Shown one piece after another: positions 1 through 5,509 of a DNA stretch of 5,509 nt. Source of the DNA: Pseudomonadota bacterium. GTDB lineage: Bacteria > Desulfobacterota > DSM-4660 > Desulfatiglandales > B25-G16. The notes under the pieces were generated by a model. That model saw nothing but the letters and a program-made list of their open reading frames with translations, made no database searches and was not told where the DNA came from. The position numbers were made by a program, and so were the translations under genes. Within the stretch, counting starts at the first letter, position 1; every line of letters begins with the position of its first letter. The stretch spans positions 1 through 5,509 of the forward strand of contig DAOVRY010000083.1 of NCBI GenBank assembly GCA_030633645.1, written 5' to 3'.

Positions 1-129
1 GAACCCACAGGAATCTTTGACGAACCAATGTTTCAAAACATAAAGAAATTCCAGGCGCATTTTGGTCTAAGGCCTGACGGAATTGTGGGTTGGCGAACCA
101 AGGCCTTATTGTATCAGGTGTCGGAGTGA
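1..129 (+). CDS. C-terminal end of a peptidoglycan-binding-domain protein, probably the GspA/ExeA ATPase (5' end outside the window)
   Basis: The window opens inside a reading frame that encodes 42 residues and stops at TGA 127-129. The residues match the second half of a PG_binding_1 repeat: an FxxxxFGLxPDG segment, then IVGWRTKALL, the usual 'GLxxDGxVGxxT' core that binds peptidoglycan stem peptides or glycan. The next gene has a GspB-type N-terminus and starts 3 bp later. In T2SS loci that partner is normally GspA/ExeA, an AAA+ ATPase with a C-terminal peptidoglycan-binding domain that helps seat the secretin across the cell wall. The ATPase part is not in the window, so that identity is inferred from context. 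A lytic enzyme or another protein with this domain is the alternative. The peptidoglycan-binding domain itself is well supported. Confidence 0.75.
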   Translation, partial: EPTGIFDEPMFQNIKKFQAHFGLRPDGIVGWRTKALLYQVSE

Positions 130-132
130 TCC

Positions 133-777
133 ATGAGTTACATCCATGAGGCCCTGCTCAAGGCACAAAAAGAAAAGGATGCCCGGCATCCACGGTACCA
201 GAGAACTCTTTTAGGCACTGCGGGAAAACCGGGTATTTTTTCTGGTAGAGCGGTATGGATGATCAGCCTTGGCGTCATTTTACTTGCTTTTGCACTCTAT
301 TCGTGGTTGGATTTTAAAGAAAAAAACACCGTGCCGACACCAGAGGTTTCAAGGCCTGAAGCCCAGTCCAGGTCAGAAGATTATGGAAAAGCAGAAGAAT
401 GCTATGAAAGGGCACGACATTTGCATAAAATTGGTCGCCTGGAAGATGCCAGGAGGCTCTATAAAAAAACCCTCATGCTTGACCCCGGTTCTGTTTACGC
501 ATTGAATAACCTGGGCGTTCTCTATATGCAGGACAAAAACTATGCAGAGGCTCAAAACAGCTTTGAGCATGCCGTTCAGCAAAGGCCAGATTATGTTGAT
601 CCATATTATAATCTGGCCTGCCTCCATGCCTTGAAGGGGGAGACGATAAGAAGTTTGGCCCAATTGAAAAAGGCGGTTTCACTTGATACATCGGTAAGGG
701 AGTGGGCTCGAAAGGACAGAGACCTACAGAGTTTGAAAGGAGAGCCTGGGTTTCAAGAGATAATAGGAAAGAAATAA
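133..777 (+). CDS. GspB-like inner-membrane protein with periplasmic TPR domain
   Basis: This 214-residue protein begins MSYIHEALLKAQKEK, close to the conserved cytoplasmic start of GspB/ExeB ('MSYILEALKKAE'). One membrane segment follows at about residues 41-59 and a Pro/Ser/Glu-rich stretch at about 63-82. Residues 87-187 form three TPR-like 34-residue units: AEECYERARHLHKIGRLEDA, then VYALNNLGVLYMQDKNYAEA, then VDPYYNLACLHALKG, each ending near a DP, RP or LD turn. The basic C-terminus ends in a 'GEPGFQEII' motif common after TPR arrays. The topology implies a periplasmic TPR domain. Known GspB partners GspA to position the secretin; here the usual GspB periplasmic domain is absent and TPRs take its place, as in MshN of MSHA pili. 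The start at 133 is supported by GGAG at 123-126, inside the stop region of the previous gene, so the two are probably coupled. Two stop codons lie in tandem (775-780). The exact role is inferred. Confidence 0.85.
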   Translation: MSYIHEALLKAQKEKDARHPRYQRTLLGTAGKPGIFSGRAVWMISLGVILLAFALYSWLDFKEKNTVPTPEVSRPEAQSRSEDYGKAEECYERARHLHKIGRLEDARRLYKKTLMLDPGSVYALNNLGVLYMQDKNYAEAQNSFEHAVQQRPDYVDPYYNLACLHALKGETIRSLAQLKKAVSLDTSVREWARKDRDLQSLKGEPGFQEIIGKK

Positions 778-780
778 TAA

Positions 781-808
781 TACTCCAGTTCTCCAATACT
801 CCAATACC
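781..808 (+). repeat. Octamer repeat array (CTCCA orientation) in the gspD leader
   Basis: Directly after the tandem stop codons lie TACTCCAG, TTCTCCAA, TACTCCAA and a partial TACC, an 8-bp period with a fixed CTCCA core. The same family recurs at 4696-4727, 4971-4993 and 5027-5058. Positions 789-803 are an exact 15-nt reverse complement of 4699-4713 beyond the far end of gspE. The array fills most of the gap before gspD, ending 11 bp ahead of the first possible start, and no Shine-Dalgarno sequence is visible between them. Confidence 0.8.
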
Positions 809-819
809 ATAGCGCCAAA

Positions 820-2961
820 ATGAGTGTCAAATACGGGATGTGTGTACCTATGAGATTTAGGCTAAGAGCAAAATCTATCTTGTACTTCCTATGGATAGCA
901 CTCTTAGTGCTTGGAAATTACTCCCCAGTGCTGGGGGCGCGCCTTTCAGGGGAGGAGGGTGTGACCCCTGTTGCACCTGAGCCCAAGCCACCGGTTGAAA
1001 GACCTGCCCAGGCCAAGCCCAGGGTAATAAAAAGACGTCCTCAGCCGCAGAAAAAGGTGGTGCCAAGAAAACAGATCACCCAGGAGAGGAAGGCCGCGAA
1101 AAGTGAGGTGTCTGATGAACGGTATGTCACCATTGATTTTGACAATGTAGATATCGTGATCTTTATAAAATTCATAAGCGAATTGACCGGCAAGAATTTT
1201 GTCATTGATAAGGCGGTGAGGGGAAAGGTGACCATCATATCCCCGACCAAGATCTCAGTGAAAGAGGCCTACAAGGTCTTTGAATCAGTTCTTGAGGTTC
1301 ATGGCTTTACCACTGTCCCGGCCGGAAATATCATCAAGATCGTGCCTGCCCTCAAAGCCCGGTCCAAGGATATTGAAACCAGACTCCGTGAAGAGGCTAT
1401 CACTCCAGAGGACAAGGTAGTGACGCAACTCATTCCCCTTGAGTATGCCAATCCTGATGAGCTCAAGAAGCTTTTTGCCCCCTTGATATCCAAAAGCAGC
1501 GTAATCGTTTCCTACCCTCCTACACGCATGTTGATTATTACCGATGTGCTTTCCAATATTAGACGCCTGCTCAGGATTGTGAGCGAGATTGATGTTGTAG
1601 GTATTGGCGAAGAGATATCAGTCATTCCCCTTGAACATGCAAGAGCATCTGATATGGCGACATCATTGGGCAATATCTTTCAACAGGCAGCCAGACGTCC
1701 CACCAGAAAAGGTGCACCTGTAGCTCCTGTTAGCAGGATCGTGGCTGATCAGAGGACGAATTGTCTCATCATATTAGCCACTGAAGATGATGCCGTGCGG
1801 ATCAAAAAGCTCATAAAACTGCTGGACAAGGAAATCCCCCGAGGAGAGGGAGATATCCATGTCTATTACCTTAACAATGCAAATGCCGAAGAACTGGTAA
1901 AGGTTTTAATGGCCATTCCTCCTAAGACGACTGAAGCGCCAAAAAAGGGAAGGGCCCCGGTTATTTCCAGAGAAGTACAGATCGTGGCAGATAAGGCGAC
2001 CAATTCATTGGTAATAATGGCAAAAAAAGACGACTTTCTCGTCCTGGAAGAGGTGATTAAAAAGTTGGATGTCCCCCGGCGTATGGTTTACATTGAGGCC
2101 CTTTTTATGGAAGTCGATGTGTCGAAATCATTCGAGCTGGGCGTGGAGTGGCAGGCCGCAGAAACGATTGGTAGTCATGACGGCAGGGATATTGCAGCCT
2201 TTGGGGCCTCTACCCTGGCAACCAGTATTTATCCCACAGTCAGCGGGACAGGCATAGTCAGATTTGCTACCGGGTTTTCCTTGGGGGTTTTGGGCGAGGC
2301 AATTACCATTGGTGGGATTAGTTTTCCCAACATAGGGGCAGTAATACGTGCCTATAAAACTGATTCCGATGTGCACATCCTATCAACTCCCCAGATTATG
2401 ACAACCGACAATGAAGAAGCAGAGATCCTGGTTGCAAAGAATATCCCTTATCTGGTTCGGCAGGAGACATCAGAAGCAGGGTTTGACTACAGTAATTACG
2501 AATACAAGGATGTAGGCGTTACCCTCAATATTACCCCACAGATAAACCAACAGAGGTTTGTTCGCCTGAAGATTACCCAAGAGGTATCCCAGGTAATTAA
2601 GGAGGAATCGGCCTTGGGGCTTCCCACCACCCTGAAGCGAGTGACCAAGACCACGGTAGTGGTTAAGGATGGGAATACCCTGGTGATTGGCGGGTTGATA
2701 GATGAAACATTGAGTCAGGGTCGTTCCAGCGTGCCATGCCTTGGAGATATTCCGGGGCTCGGTTGGCTCTTCAGATCGGCTTCGAGTTCCGGAGGTAAAA
2801 CCAATCTTTTCATATTTCTGACACCCCATATCGTTGAAAGCCCGGAAGAGGCAAAAAAGGTTTATGAAGAAAAGAAGGAGCAGATCGACAAAATCAAGGA
2901 GGGTGTTATCAAGATGTATGGAGGACCAGAACCCAAGGGCCAAGATTCTGATGCGAAATAG
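820..2961 (+). CDS. gspD: Type II secretion system secretin GspD
   Basis: GspD forms the multimeric outer-membrane channel of the T2SS. A signal peptide (hydrophobic core at about residues 20-32, probable cleavage near VLG/A at 37-40) is followed by a Pro/Lys/Arg-rich linker (about 48-95). Then come N0 (about 102-175), N1 (about 200-262), N2 (about 264-343), N3 (about 345-420) and the secretin domain (about 422-690). Recognisable pieces include VHILSTPQIMTTDNEEAEI, YKDVGVTLNITPQI, VIGGLIDE, the hallmark VPCLGDIPGLGWLF at 638-651, and the closing strand NLFIFLTPHIV. The 713-residue length and three KH-like repeats favour GspD over shorter pilus secretins such as MshL. In-frame ATGs at 820, 838 and 850 all lack a strong ribosome binding site. 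Starting at 850 (MRFRLRAKSILYFLW) gives the most ordinary signal peptide and may be the true start; the longest frame is listed. The charged tail after the secretin domain shows no clear pilotin-binding S domain. Confidence 0.96.
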   Translation: MSVKYGMCVPMRFRLRAKSILYFLWIALLVLGNYSPVLGARLSGEEGVTPVAPEPKPPVERPAQAKPRVIKRRPQPQKKVVPRKQITQERKAAKSEVSDERYVTIDFDNVDIVIFIKFISELTGKNFVIDKAVRGKVTIISPTKISVKEAYKVFESVLEVHGFTTVPAGNIIKIVPALKARSKDIETRLREEAITPEDKVVTQLIPLEYANPDELKKLFAPLISKSSVIVSYPPTRMLIITDVLSNIRRLLRIVSEIDVVGIGEEISVIPLEHARASDMATSLGNIFQQAARRPTRKGAPVAPVSRIVADQRTNCLIILATEDDAVRIKKLIKLLDKEIPRGEGDIHVYYLNNANAEELVKVLMAIPPKTTEAPKKGRAPVISREVQIVADKATNSLVIMAKKDDFLVLEEVIKKLDVPRRMVYIEALFMEVDVSKSFELGVEWQAAETIGSHDGRDIAAFGASTLATSIYPTVSGTGIVRFATGFSLGVLGEAITIGGISFPNIGAVIRAYKTDSDVHILSTPQIMTTDNEEAEILVAKNIPYLVRQETSEAGFDYSNYEYKDVGVTLNITPQINQQRFVRLKITQEVSQVIKEESALGLPTTLKRVTKTTVVVKDGNTLVIGGLIDETLSQGRSSVPCLGDIPGLGWLFRSASSSGGKTNLFIFLTPHIVESPEEAKKVYEEKKEQIDKIKEGVIKMYGGPEPKGQDSDAK

Positions 2962-4669
2962 AGATATTGAGGTTATGAAGCATAAACTTATCGGGGAGAT
3001 AATAAGAGAGATTTGTTCTCTCTCAGAGGAGACACTTGCTGAAGCCCTGGAAATGCAGAAGGAAAAGGGTGGCAGGATAGGGGAAATCCTGATCCAGAAA
3101 GGGGCCATAACAGAAACAGATTTGCTAAAGGCCCTTGGCATTCAGTTTGGACTGCGATCGTGGTCTACTATCTCCGCAGAGGATATGGATATTGATTTTG
3201 CCCAGTCTATTCCCATCCAGTTTCTGAAAAAATACCGTATGGTCCCGGTGACTACCCCTGAGGGAACCTGTATTGTCATGAACGATCCCTTGCTGTTTCA
3301 GGAGCTTGATGATCTACGAATGATCCTGGGCTGGGATGGTGTAGAAACCGTGCTTGCCTCACGTTCGGCCATACTTTCGGCCATCAATTTTGCCTATGAT
3401 ATGAGCAGTGATTCTGCTGAACAGGTCATCCAGGATATGCATGAGGATGACAAGGAGTTGATTCTCTCTGCGGTCGAAGAAACCGGTGACCTTCTGGATG
3501 ATACCAGTGATGCCCCCATCATCAAACTGGTGAACCTGATGTTCTCTCAGGCCATAAAGGCAAGGGCGAGCGATATCCATATCGAACCCTACCAGAATAG
3601 ACTCAATGTCCGCTACCGGGTGGATGGCATACTCTACGATATGCTTTCTCCTCCCAAGCATATTCAGTCTACCCTTATATCCAGAGTCAAGATAATGGCA
3701 AAACTGAACATTGCTGAGAAGCGGCTTCCCCAGGATGGCAGGATTGAGATCAGAATAGGAGATAAGAATGTTGATGTTCGTGTCTCAACCATCCCCACTG
3801 CCTTTGGTGAGCGTGTTGTTCTCAGATTGCTGGACAAGACCAATGTATTGCTCAAGCTCACCGACCTGGGCATGCCTGAGGAGAGGCTTAAGGGATTTGG
3901 TGAGCTTATTAAATCTGCCCATGGTATCATCCTTGTCACAGGACCAACAGGGAGCGGGAAAACCACAACCCTGTATGGCGCCTTGAGCACCATTAACAAT
4001 CCGGATATCAATATCATTACTATCGAAGACCCCATTGAATACCGGATTGAGAATATCGGGCAGATTCAGGTGAATCCAAAGATTGATCTCACCTTTGCTA
4101 ACGGGTTGCGCTCAATCGTGCGTCAGGACCCTGACGTAATCCTTGTCGGTGAGATACGGGATCTGGAAACCGCAGAAATTGGTATCCAGGCTGCCTTGAC
4201 TGGTCATTTGGTATTTTCAACCCTTCACACCAATGATTCGGCCAGCGCAGTGACGCGGCTCATCGACATGGGAATCGAACCCTACCTGGTAACCTCCTCG
4301 GTTATTGCAATATTGGCCCAGAGATTGGTAAGAACAACCTGCAGTGGGTGTAAGGTAGCCTACAGTCCTGATGAGGAGTCCGTTAAGAACCTTGGCATCA
4401 CCTCAGACATGTATGCAGGGGCAAAGATGTACAAGGGTAGTGGGTGTGAGAGTTGCCTGAACACCGGATACAAGGGGAGAACCGGTATCTTTGAGATGAT
4501 GGTTTTAGATGATCAGATCAAGAATCTCATATTGAAGACCTCAGATTCCAATTCTATAAAGAACATGGCTGTTGAGCAGGGAATGGTAACCCTCCGTCAA
4601 GACGGGGCATCAAAGGTGGTCAAGGGAGTTACAACCGTTGAAGAGGTTCTGAGAGTAACGCAGAAATAG
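2951..4669 (+). CDS. gspE: Type II secretion/pilus assembly ATPase GspE with MshEN-type N-terminus
   Basis: This is the cytoplasmic hexameric ATPase that drives pseudopilus assembly. Residues 13-36 and 42-65 are tandem 24-residue motifs of the T2SSE_N/MshEN type. The N2 domain starts near DAPIIKLVN (187) and contains SDIHIEPY and RYRVDG. The motor domain has Walker A GPTGSGKTT (331-339, Lys337), Asp box ITIEDPIEY (356-364), Walker B DPDVILVGEIRD (393-404, Glu401), and His box TGHLVFSTLHTND (417-429). A zinc tetracysteine, CxxC at 464/467 and CxxC at 499/502, is typical of GspE and PilB ATPases. All catalytic motifs look intact. ATG 2951 overlaps the gspD stop by 11 bp, with AAGGG about 11 nt upstream; ATG 2975 has GAGG only 2 nt away and keeps both motifs. 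An ATG further upstream at 2834 lies inside conserved gspD and is unlikely. The protein is 572 or 564 residues long. gspE and gspD are probably translationally coupled. No gspF follows in the window. Confidence 0.96.
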   Translation: MRNRDIEVMKHKLIGEIIREICSLSEETLAEALEMQKEKGGRIGEILIQKGAITETDLLKALGIQFGLRSWSTISAEDMDIDFAQSIPIQFLKKYRMVPVTTPEGTCIVMNDPLLFQELDDLRMILGWDGVETVLASRSAILSAINFAYDMSSDSAEQVIQDMHEDDKELILSAVEETGDLLDDTSDAPIIKLVNLMFSQAIKARASDIHIEPYQNRLNVRYRVDGILYDMLSPPKHIQSTLISRVKIMAKLNIAEKRLPQDGRIEIRIGDKNVDVRVSTIPTAFGERVVLRLLDKTNVLLKLTDLGMPEERLKGFGELIKSAHGIILVTGPTGSGKTTTLYGALSTINNPDINIITIEDPIEYRIENIGQIQVNPKIDLTFANGLRSIVRQDPDVILVGEIRDLETAEIGIQAALTGHLVFSTLHTNDSASAVTRLIDMGIEPYLVTSSVIAILAQRLVRTTCSGCKVAYSPDEESVKNLGITSDMYAGAKMYKGSGCESCLNTGYKGRTGIFEMMVLDDQIKNLILKTSDSNSIKNMAVEQGMVTLRQDGASKVVKGVTTVEEVLRVTQK

Positions 4670-4695
4670 TCATGAGGACTTCGCCCTGCCTAGAG

Positions 4696-4727
4696 TACTG
4701 GAGTATTGGAGAAATGGAGTAATGGGG
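4696..4727 (-). repeat. Octamer repeat array (TGGAG orientation) downstream of gspE
   Basis: Four 8-bp units in a row: TACTGGAG, TATTGGAG, AAATGGAG, TAATGGGG. Read on the minus strand they are CTCCA units of the same family as 781-808 and 5027-5058. Positions 4699-4713 are an exact 15-nt reverse complement of 789-803, and 4712-4725 an exact 14-nt reverse complement of 5045-5058. The array starts 27 bp after the gspE stop codon. Confidence 0.85.
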
Positions 4728-4784
4728 AATCTGAAGGAATCGGAGAAGCAAGAAAGATCTAACTTGATAGTATAGGAATTTCCT

Positions 4785-4857
4785 TTTTTTGGACAGGATA
4801 GACAGGATGTCCAGGATATAAAGAAAACAAGAAAATCATGTTAATCGTGTCGAAAAG
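4785..4857. repeat. Imperfect palindromic intergenic repeat with 9-bp CAGGAT units
   Basis: The left arm has three CAGGAT hexamers at 4794, 4803 and 4812, exactly 9 bp apart. The right arm has the degenerate inverse, ATCATG at 4835 and ATCGTG at 4844, also 9 bp apart. Comparing 4786-4809 with the reverse complement of 4834-4857 gives 17 matches in 24 positions, with an A-rich loop between. From memory, dispersed repeats of this look (CAGGAT units facing ATCCTG units) occur between genes in many bacterial genomes. Copy number in this genome cannot be judged from one window. Confidence 0.65.
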
Positions 4858-4880
4858 TTCCGCCGCAGGCGGCTAAGTTC
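4855..4880. repeat. GC hairpin flanked by AAGTTC direct repeats
   Basis: CCGCC (4860-4864), loop GCA and GGCGG (4868-4872) form a perfect 5-bp stem with a 3-nt loop. AAGTTC occurs at 4855-4860 and again at 4875-4880. The hairpin abuts the right arm of the CAGGAT palindrome and may be part of the same dispersed element. No T-tract follows, so it does not look like an intrinsic terminator. Confidence 0.55.
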
Positions 4881-4962
4881 AAAATGAGCTCATAAGGCTA
4901 ATAAAGTCTTTAGAGAAGAAAAAACACAAGGGTGATTGGATTGATCATATGGTGAAAGAAAC

Positions 4963-4967
4963 AGGGG
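4963..4967 (+). promoter_or_regulatory. Possible ribosome binding site for the long form of the YidD gene
   Basis: AGGGG lies 6 nt upstream of ATG 4974. It is the only reasonable Shine-Dalgarno match near any in-frame start of this gene, so it favours initiation at 4974, although that start sits inside a degenerate repeat array. Confidence 0.4.
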
Positions 4968-4970
4968 TAG

Positions 4971-4993
4971 AGTATGGAGAGATGGGGTGATAA
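4971..4993 (-). repeat. Degenerate octamer array overlapping the nominal YidD start
   Basis: This stretch aligns with 4701-4723 (GAGTATTGGAGAAATGG and following) if one T is lost and three A-to-G changes are allowed. It is thus a worn TGGAG-orientation copy. It faces the CTCCA array at 5027-5058 across a 33-bp unique spacer, so the pair could fold into a hairpin in RNA. Confidence 0.5.
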
Positions 4994-5474
4994 GAGAGTG
5001 TTTCTAAAGAAGTCGCGATCACAGCCCTCCATTACTCCATTACTCCATTACTCCATTTTTTCCTCCCCGCAGATCAGAATTGCTAGCGTGCTGCTTATAG
5101 CCTTCTTCTGCCTGGCAACGGCGGGATATGCCGCTCCTTTCAAGGGTCCGTGGGATCAGGATAGCCCTCGCCAAAACTCCCAGAAACAAATGGATTCTAC
5201 CTTCAACCCCCTGCGGCTTTTGGTTGAGTTCTACAGGACAAATATTTCGCCCATCGATGGTAAGAACTGCCCGATGCATCCCTCCTGCTCGGAGTACAGT
5301 ATCCGGTGTTTCAAGAAACACGGCTTCTTCTTTGGTTGGATGATGACCTGTGATCGCCTGTTCCGGTGCGGCAGGGATGAGGTGAGATTGTCTCCGCAGA
5401 TCCTCGTGAATGGGGAAGGCAAATGCTACGATCCCCCAGAGAATAATGATTTCTGGTGGAGTCATGGCCAGTAA
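4974..5474 (+). CDS. yidD: Exported YidD-family protein (membrane insertion efficiency factor-like)
   Basis: Residues 77-153 match YidD: FNPLRLLVEFYRTNISPIDG, then CPMHPSCSEYSIRCFKKHG, FFFGWMMTCDRLFRCGRDE, and a YDP near the end. Classical YidD is a small membrane-associated protein of roughly 70-85 residues that aids YidC-dependent insertion. This protein is longer, with a hydrophobic segment at 37-50 (SVLLIAFFCLATA) and a likely cleavage after GYA at 53, so the YidD domain is probably exported. Its C-terminus (RLSPQILVNGEGKCYDPPENNDFWW) resembles, from memory, a signal-bearing YidD variant of Desulfobacterota. The domain has six cysteines, at 99, 105, 112, 126, 132 and 151. The start is uncertain: residues 1-31 are encoded partly by octamer arrays (SITPLLHYSI is the repeat translated). 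Other in-frame starts are GTG 4998, also upstream of the array at 5027, and GTG 5088, which leaves a signal peptide with no basic N-region. It lies 304 bp past gspE and may be a separate unit. Confidence 0.85.
   Translation: MERWGDKRVFLKKSRSQPSITPLLHYSIFSSPQIRIASVLLIAFFCLATAGYAAPFKGPWDQDSPRQNSQKQMDSTFNPLRLLVEFYRTNISPIDGKNCPMHPSCSEYSIRCFKKHGFFFGWMMTCDRLFRCGRDEVRLSPQILVNGEGKCYDPPENNDFWWSHGQ
5027..5058 (+). repeat. Octamer repeat array (CTCCA orientation) within the YidD reading frame
   Basis: Three perfect CTCCATTA units and one CTCCATTT unit run without a break. Because 8 is not a multiple of 3, three units cycle through all frames and encode SITPLLHY in the YidD frame. This is the most regular copy of the family in the window. 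It lies just upstream of the signal-peptide coding region. Confidence 0.9.
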
Positions 5475-5509
5475 GGCCTGCACCTTCCACGCAGGCTGGG
5501 CCGGGATAC
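5464..5509 (+). CDS. Possible start of a downstream gene (3' end outside the window)
   Basis: ATG 5464 opens a frame that stays open to the window edge and begins MASKACTFHAGWAGI. It overlaps the last 11 bases of the YidD gene in another frame, a spacing typical of coupled genes. GGTGGAG at 5455-5461 could act as a ribosome binding site, though it is close to the ATG. Only 15 residues are visible, so neither product nor reality of the gene can be settled. Confidence 0.35.
   Translation, partial: MASKACTFHAGWAGI
5476..5496 (+). other. Short inverted repeat after the YidD stop
   Basis: GCCTGC (5476-5481) and GCAGGC (5491-5496) form a 6-bp perfect stem with a 9-nt loop just past the stop codon. 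The next 13 bases contain no T-tract. It could be a chance inverted repeat, part of a longer structure, or lie within the next gene. Confidence 0.25.

Larger units (their letters stand above)
4670..4973. other. Gene-free spacer made largely of short repeats
   Basis: This 304-bp stretch between gspE and the YidD gene has no credible coding frame on either strand. It holds, in order, an octamer array (4696-4727), an AT-rich stretch with a T-tract at 4784-4790, an imperfect palindrome with CAGGAT units (4785-4857), a GC hairpin bracketed by AAGTTC (4855-4880), and an AT-rich segment to 4973. I could not pick out a convincing sigma-70 promoter for the downstream gene or a strong intrinsic terminator for gspE. 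Confidence 0.75.

Noticed and set aside
2834..2950. Upstream extension of gspE to an earlier ATG at 2834
   Set aside because: It would overlap gspD by over 120 bp and adds a highly basic, unconserved-looking stretch ahead of the MshEN motifs. ATG 2951 or 2975 fits better.
2470..3141. A 223-residue open frame on the minus strand across the gspD-gspE junction
   Set aside because: It is antisense to conserved secretin and ATPase coding sequence, its translation resembles no family I know, and it has no independent support.
4774..4790. AGGA-ATT-TCCT inverted repeat followed by a T-tract, as a gspE terminator
   Set aside because: The stem is only 4 bp and AT-rich, 105 bp past the stop codon. It is too weak to call a terminator, and the T-tract merges with the CAGGAT palindrome.
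4949..4990. A 13-codon ATG frame (MVKETGVEYGEMG) ahead of the YidD gene as a leader peptide
   Set aside because: It runs into a degenerate repeat array, lacks a convincing ribosome binding site and has no leader-peptide pattern such as codon runs.
4696..5058. The octamer arrays as a CRISPR array
   Set aside because: Units are 8 bp and contiguous with no unique spacers, and the arrays lie in opposite orientations. No cas gene is visible.
5040..5483. A 147-residue minus-strand frame opposite the YidD gene
   Set aside because: The + strand frame carries clear YidD motifs; the opposite frame is a shadow and its C-terminal end is translated repeat.

Overview
The window carries part of a type II secretion system (T2SS) locus on the + strand, followed by a repeat-rich spacer and an unusual exported YidD-like gene. 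The T2SS genes are the tail of a peptidoglycan-binding protein (probably the GspA/ExeA ATPase), a GspB-like membrane protein carrying TPR repeats, the outer-membrane secretin GspD and the assembly ATPase GspE. The gene set, the exported YidD variant, the moderate base composition and the short intergenic repeats fit a Desulfobacterota (former Deltaproteobacteria) genome. That assignment is inference from family resemblance; nothing here is diagnostic of a species.

Layout: 1-129 is the 3' end of a peptidoglycan-binding-domain gene. 133-777 is a single-pass inner-membrane protein with a GspB-type N-terminus and a periplasmic TPR domain. 781-808 is a short octamer repeat array in the gspD leader. 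820-2961 is gspD with the N0-N1-N2-N3-secretin architecture. 2951-4669 is gspE, overlapping the end of gspD. 4670-4973 has no gene but holds an inverted octamer array, an imperfect palindrome built on 9-bp CAGGAT-type units, and a GC hairpin bracketed by short direct repeats. 4974-5474 is the YidD-family gene, whose nominal 5' end lies inside two further octamer arrays. 5464-5509 is the possible start of another gene.

The first four genes can work together. The GspA/GspB-type pair would hold or place the secretin in the peptidoglycan layer, GspD forms the outer-membrane channel, and GspE powers pseudopilus assembly from the cytoplasm. No gspC lies between the GspB-like gene and gspD, and no gspF follows gspE, so the cluster is compact and incomplete within this window. 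The most notable points are: the TPR domain where GspB's usual periplasmic domain would be; tandem 24-residue MshEN-type motifs in GspE with the exact 5-residue spacer typical of c-di-GMP-binding ATPases; inverted octamer arrays bracketing the gspD-gspE pair; and a YidD protein with an apparent signal peptide. I see no clear sign of a wholly new system.
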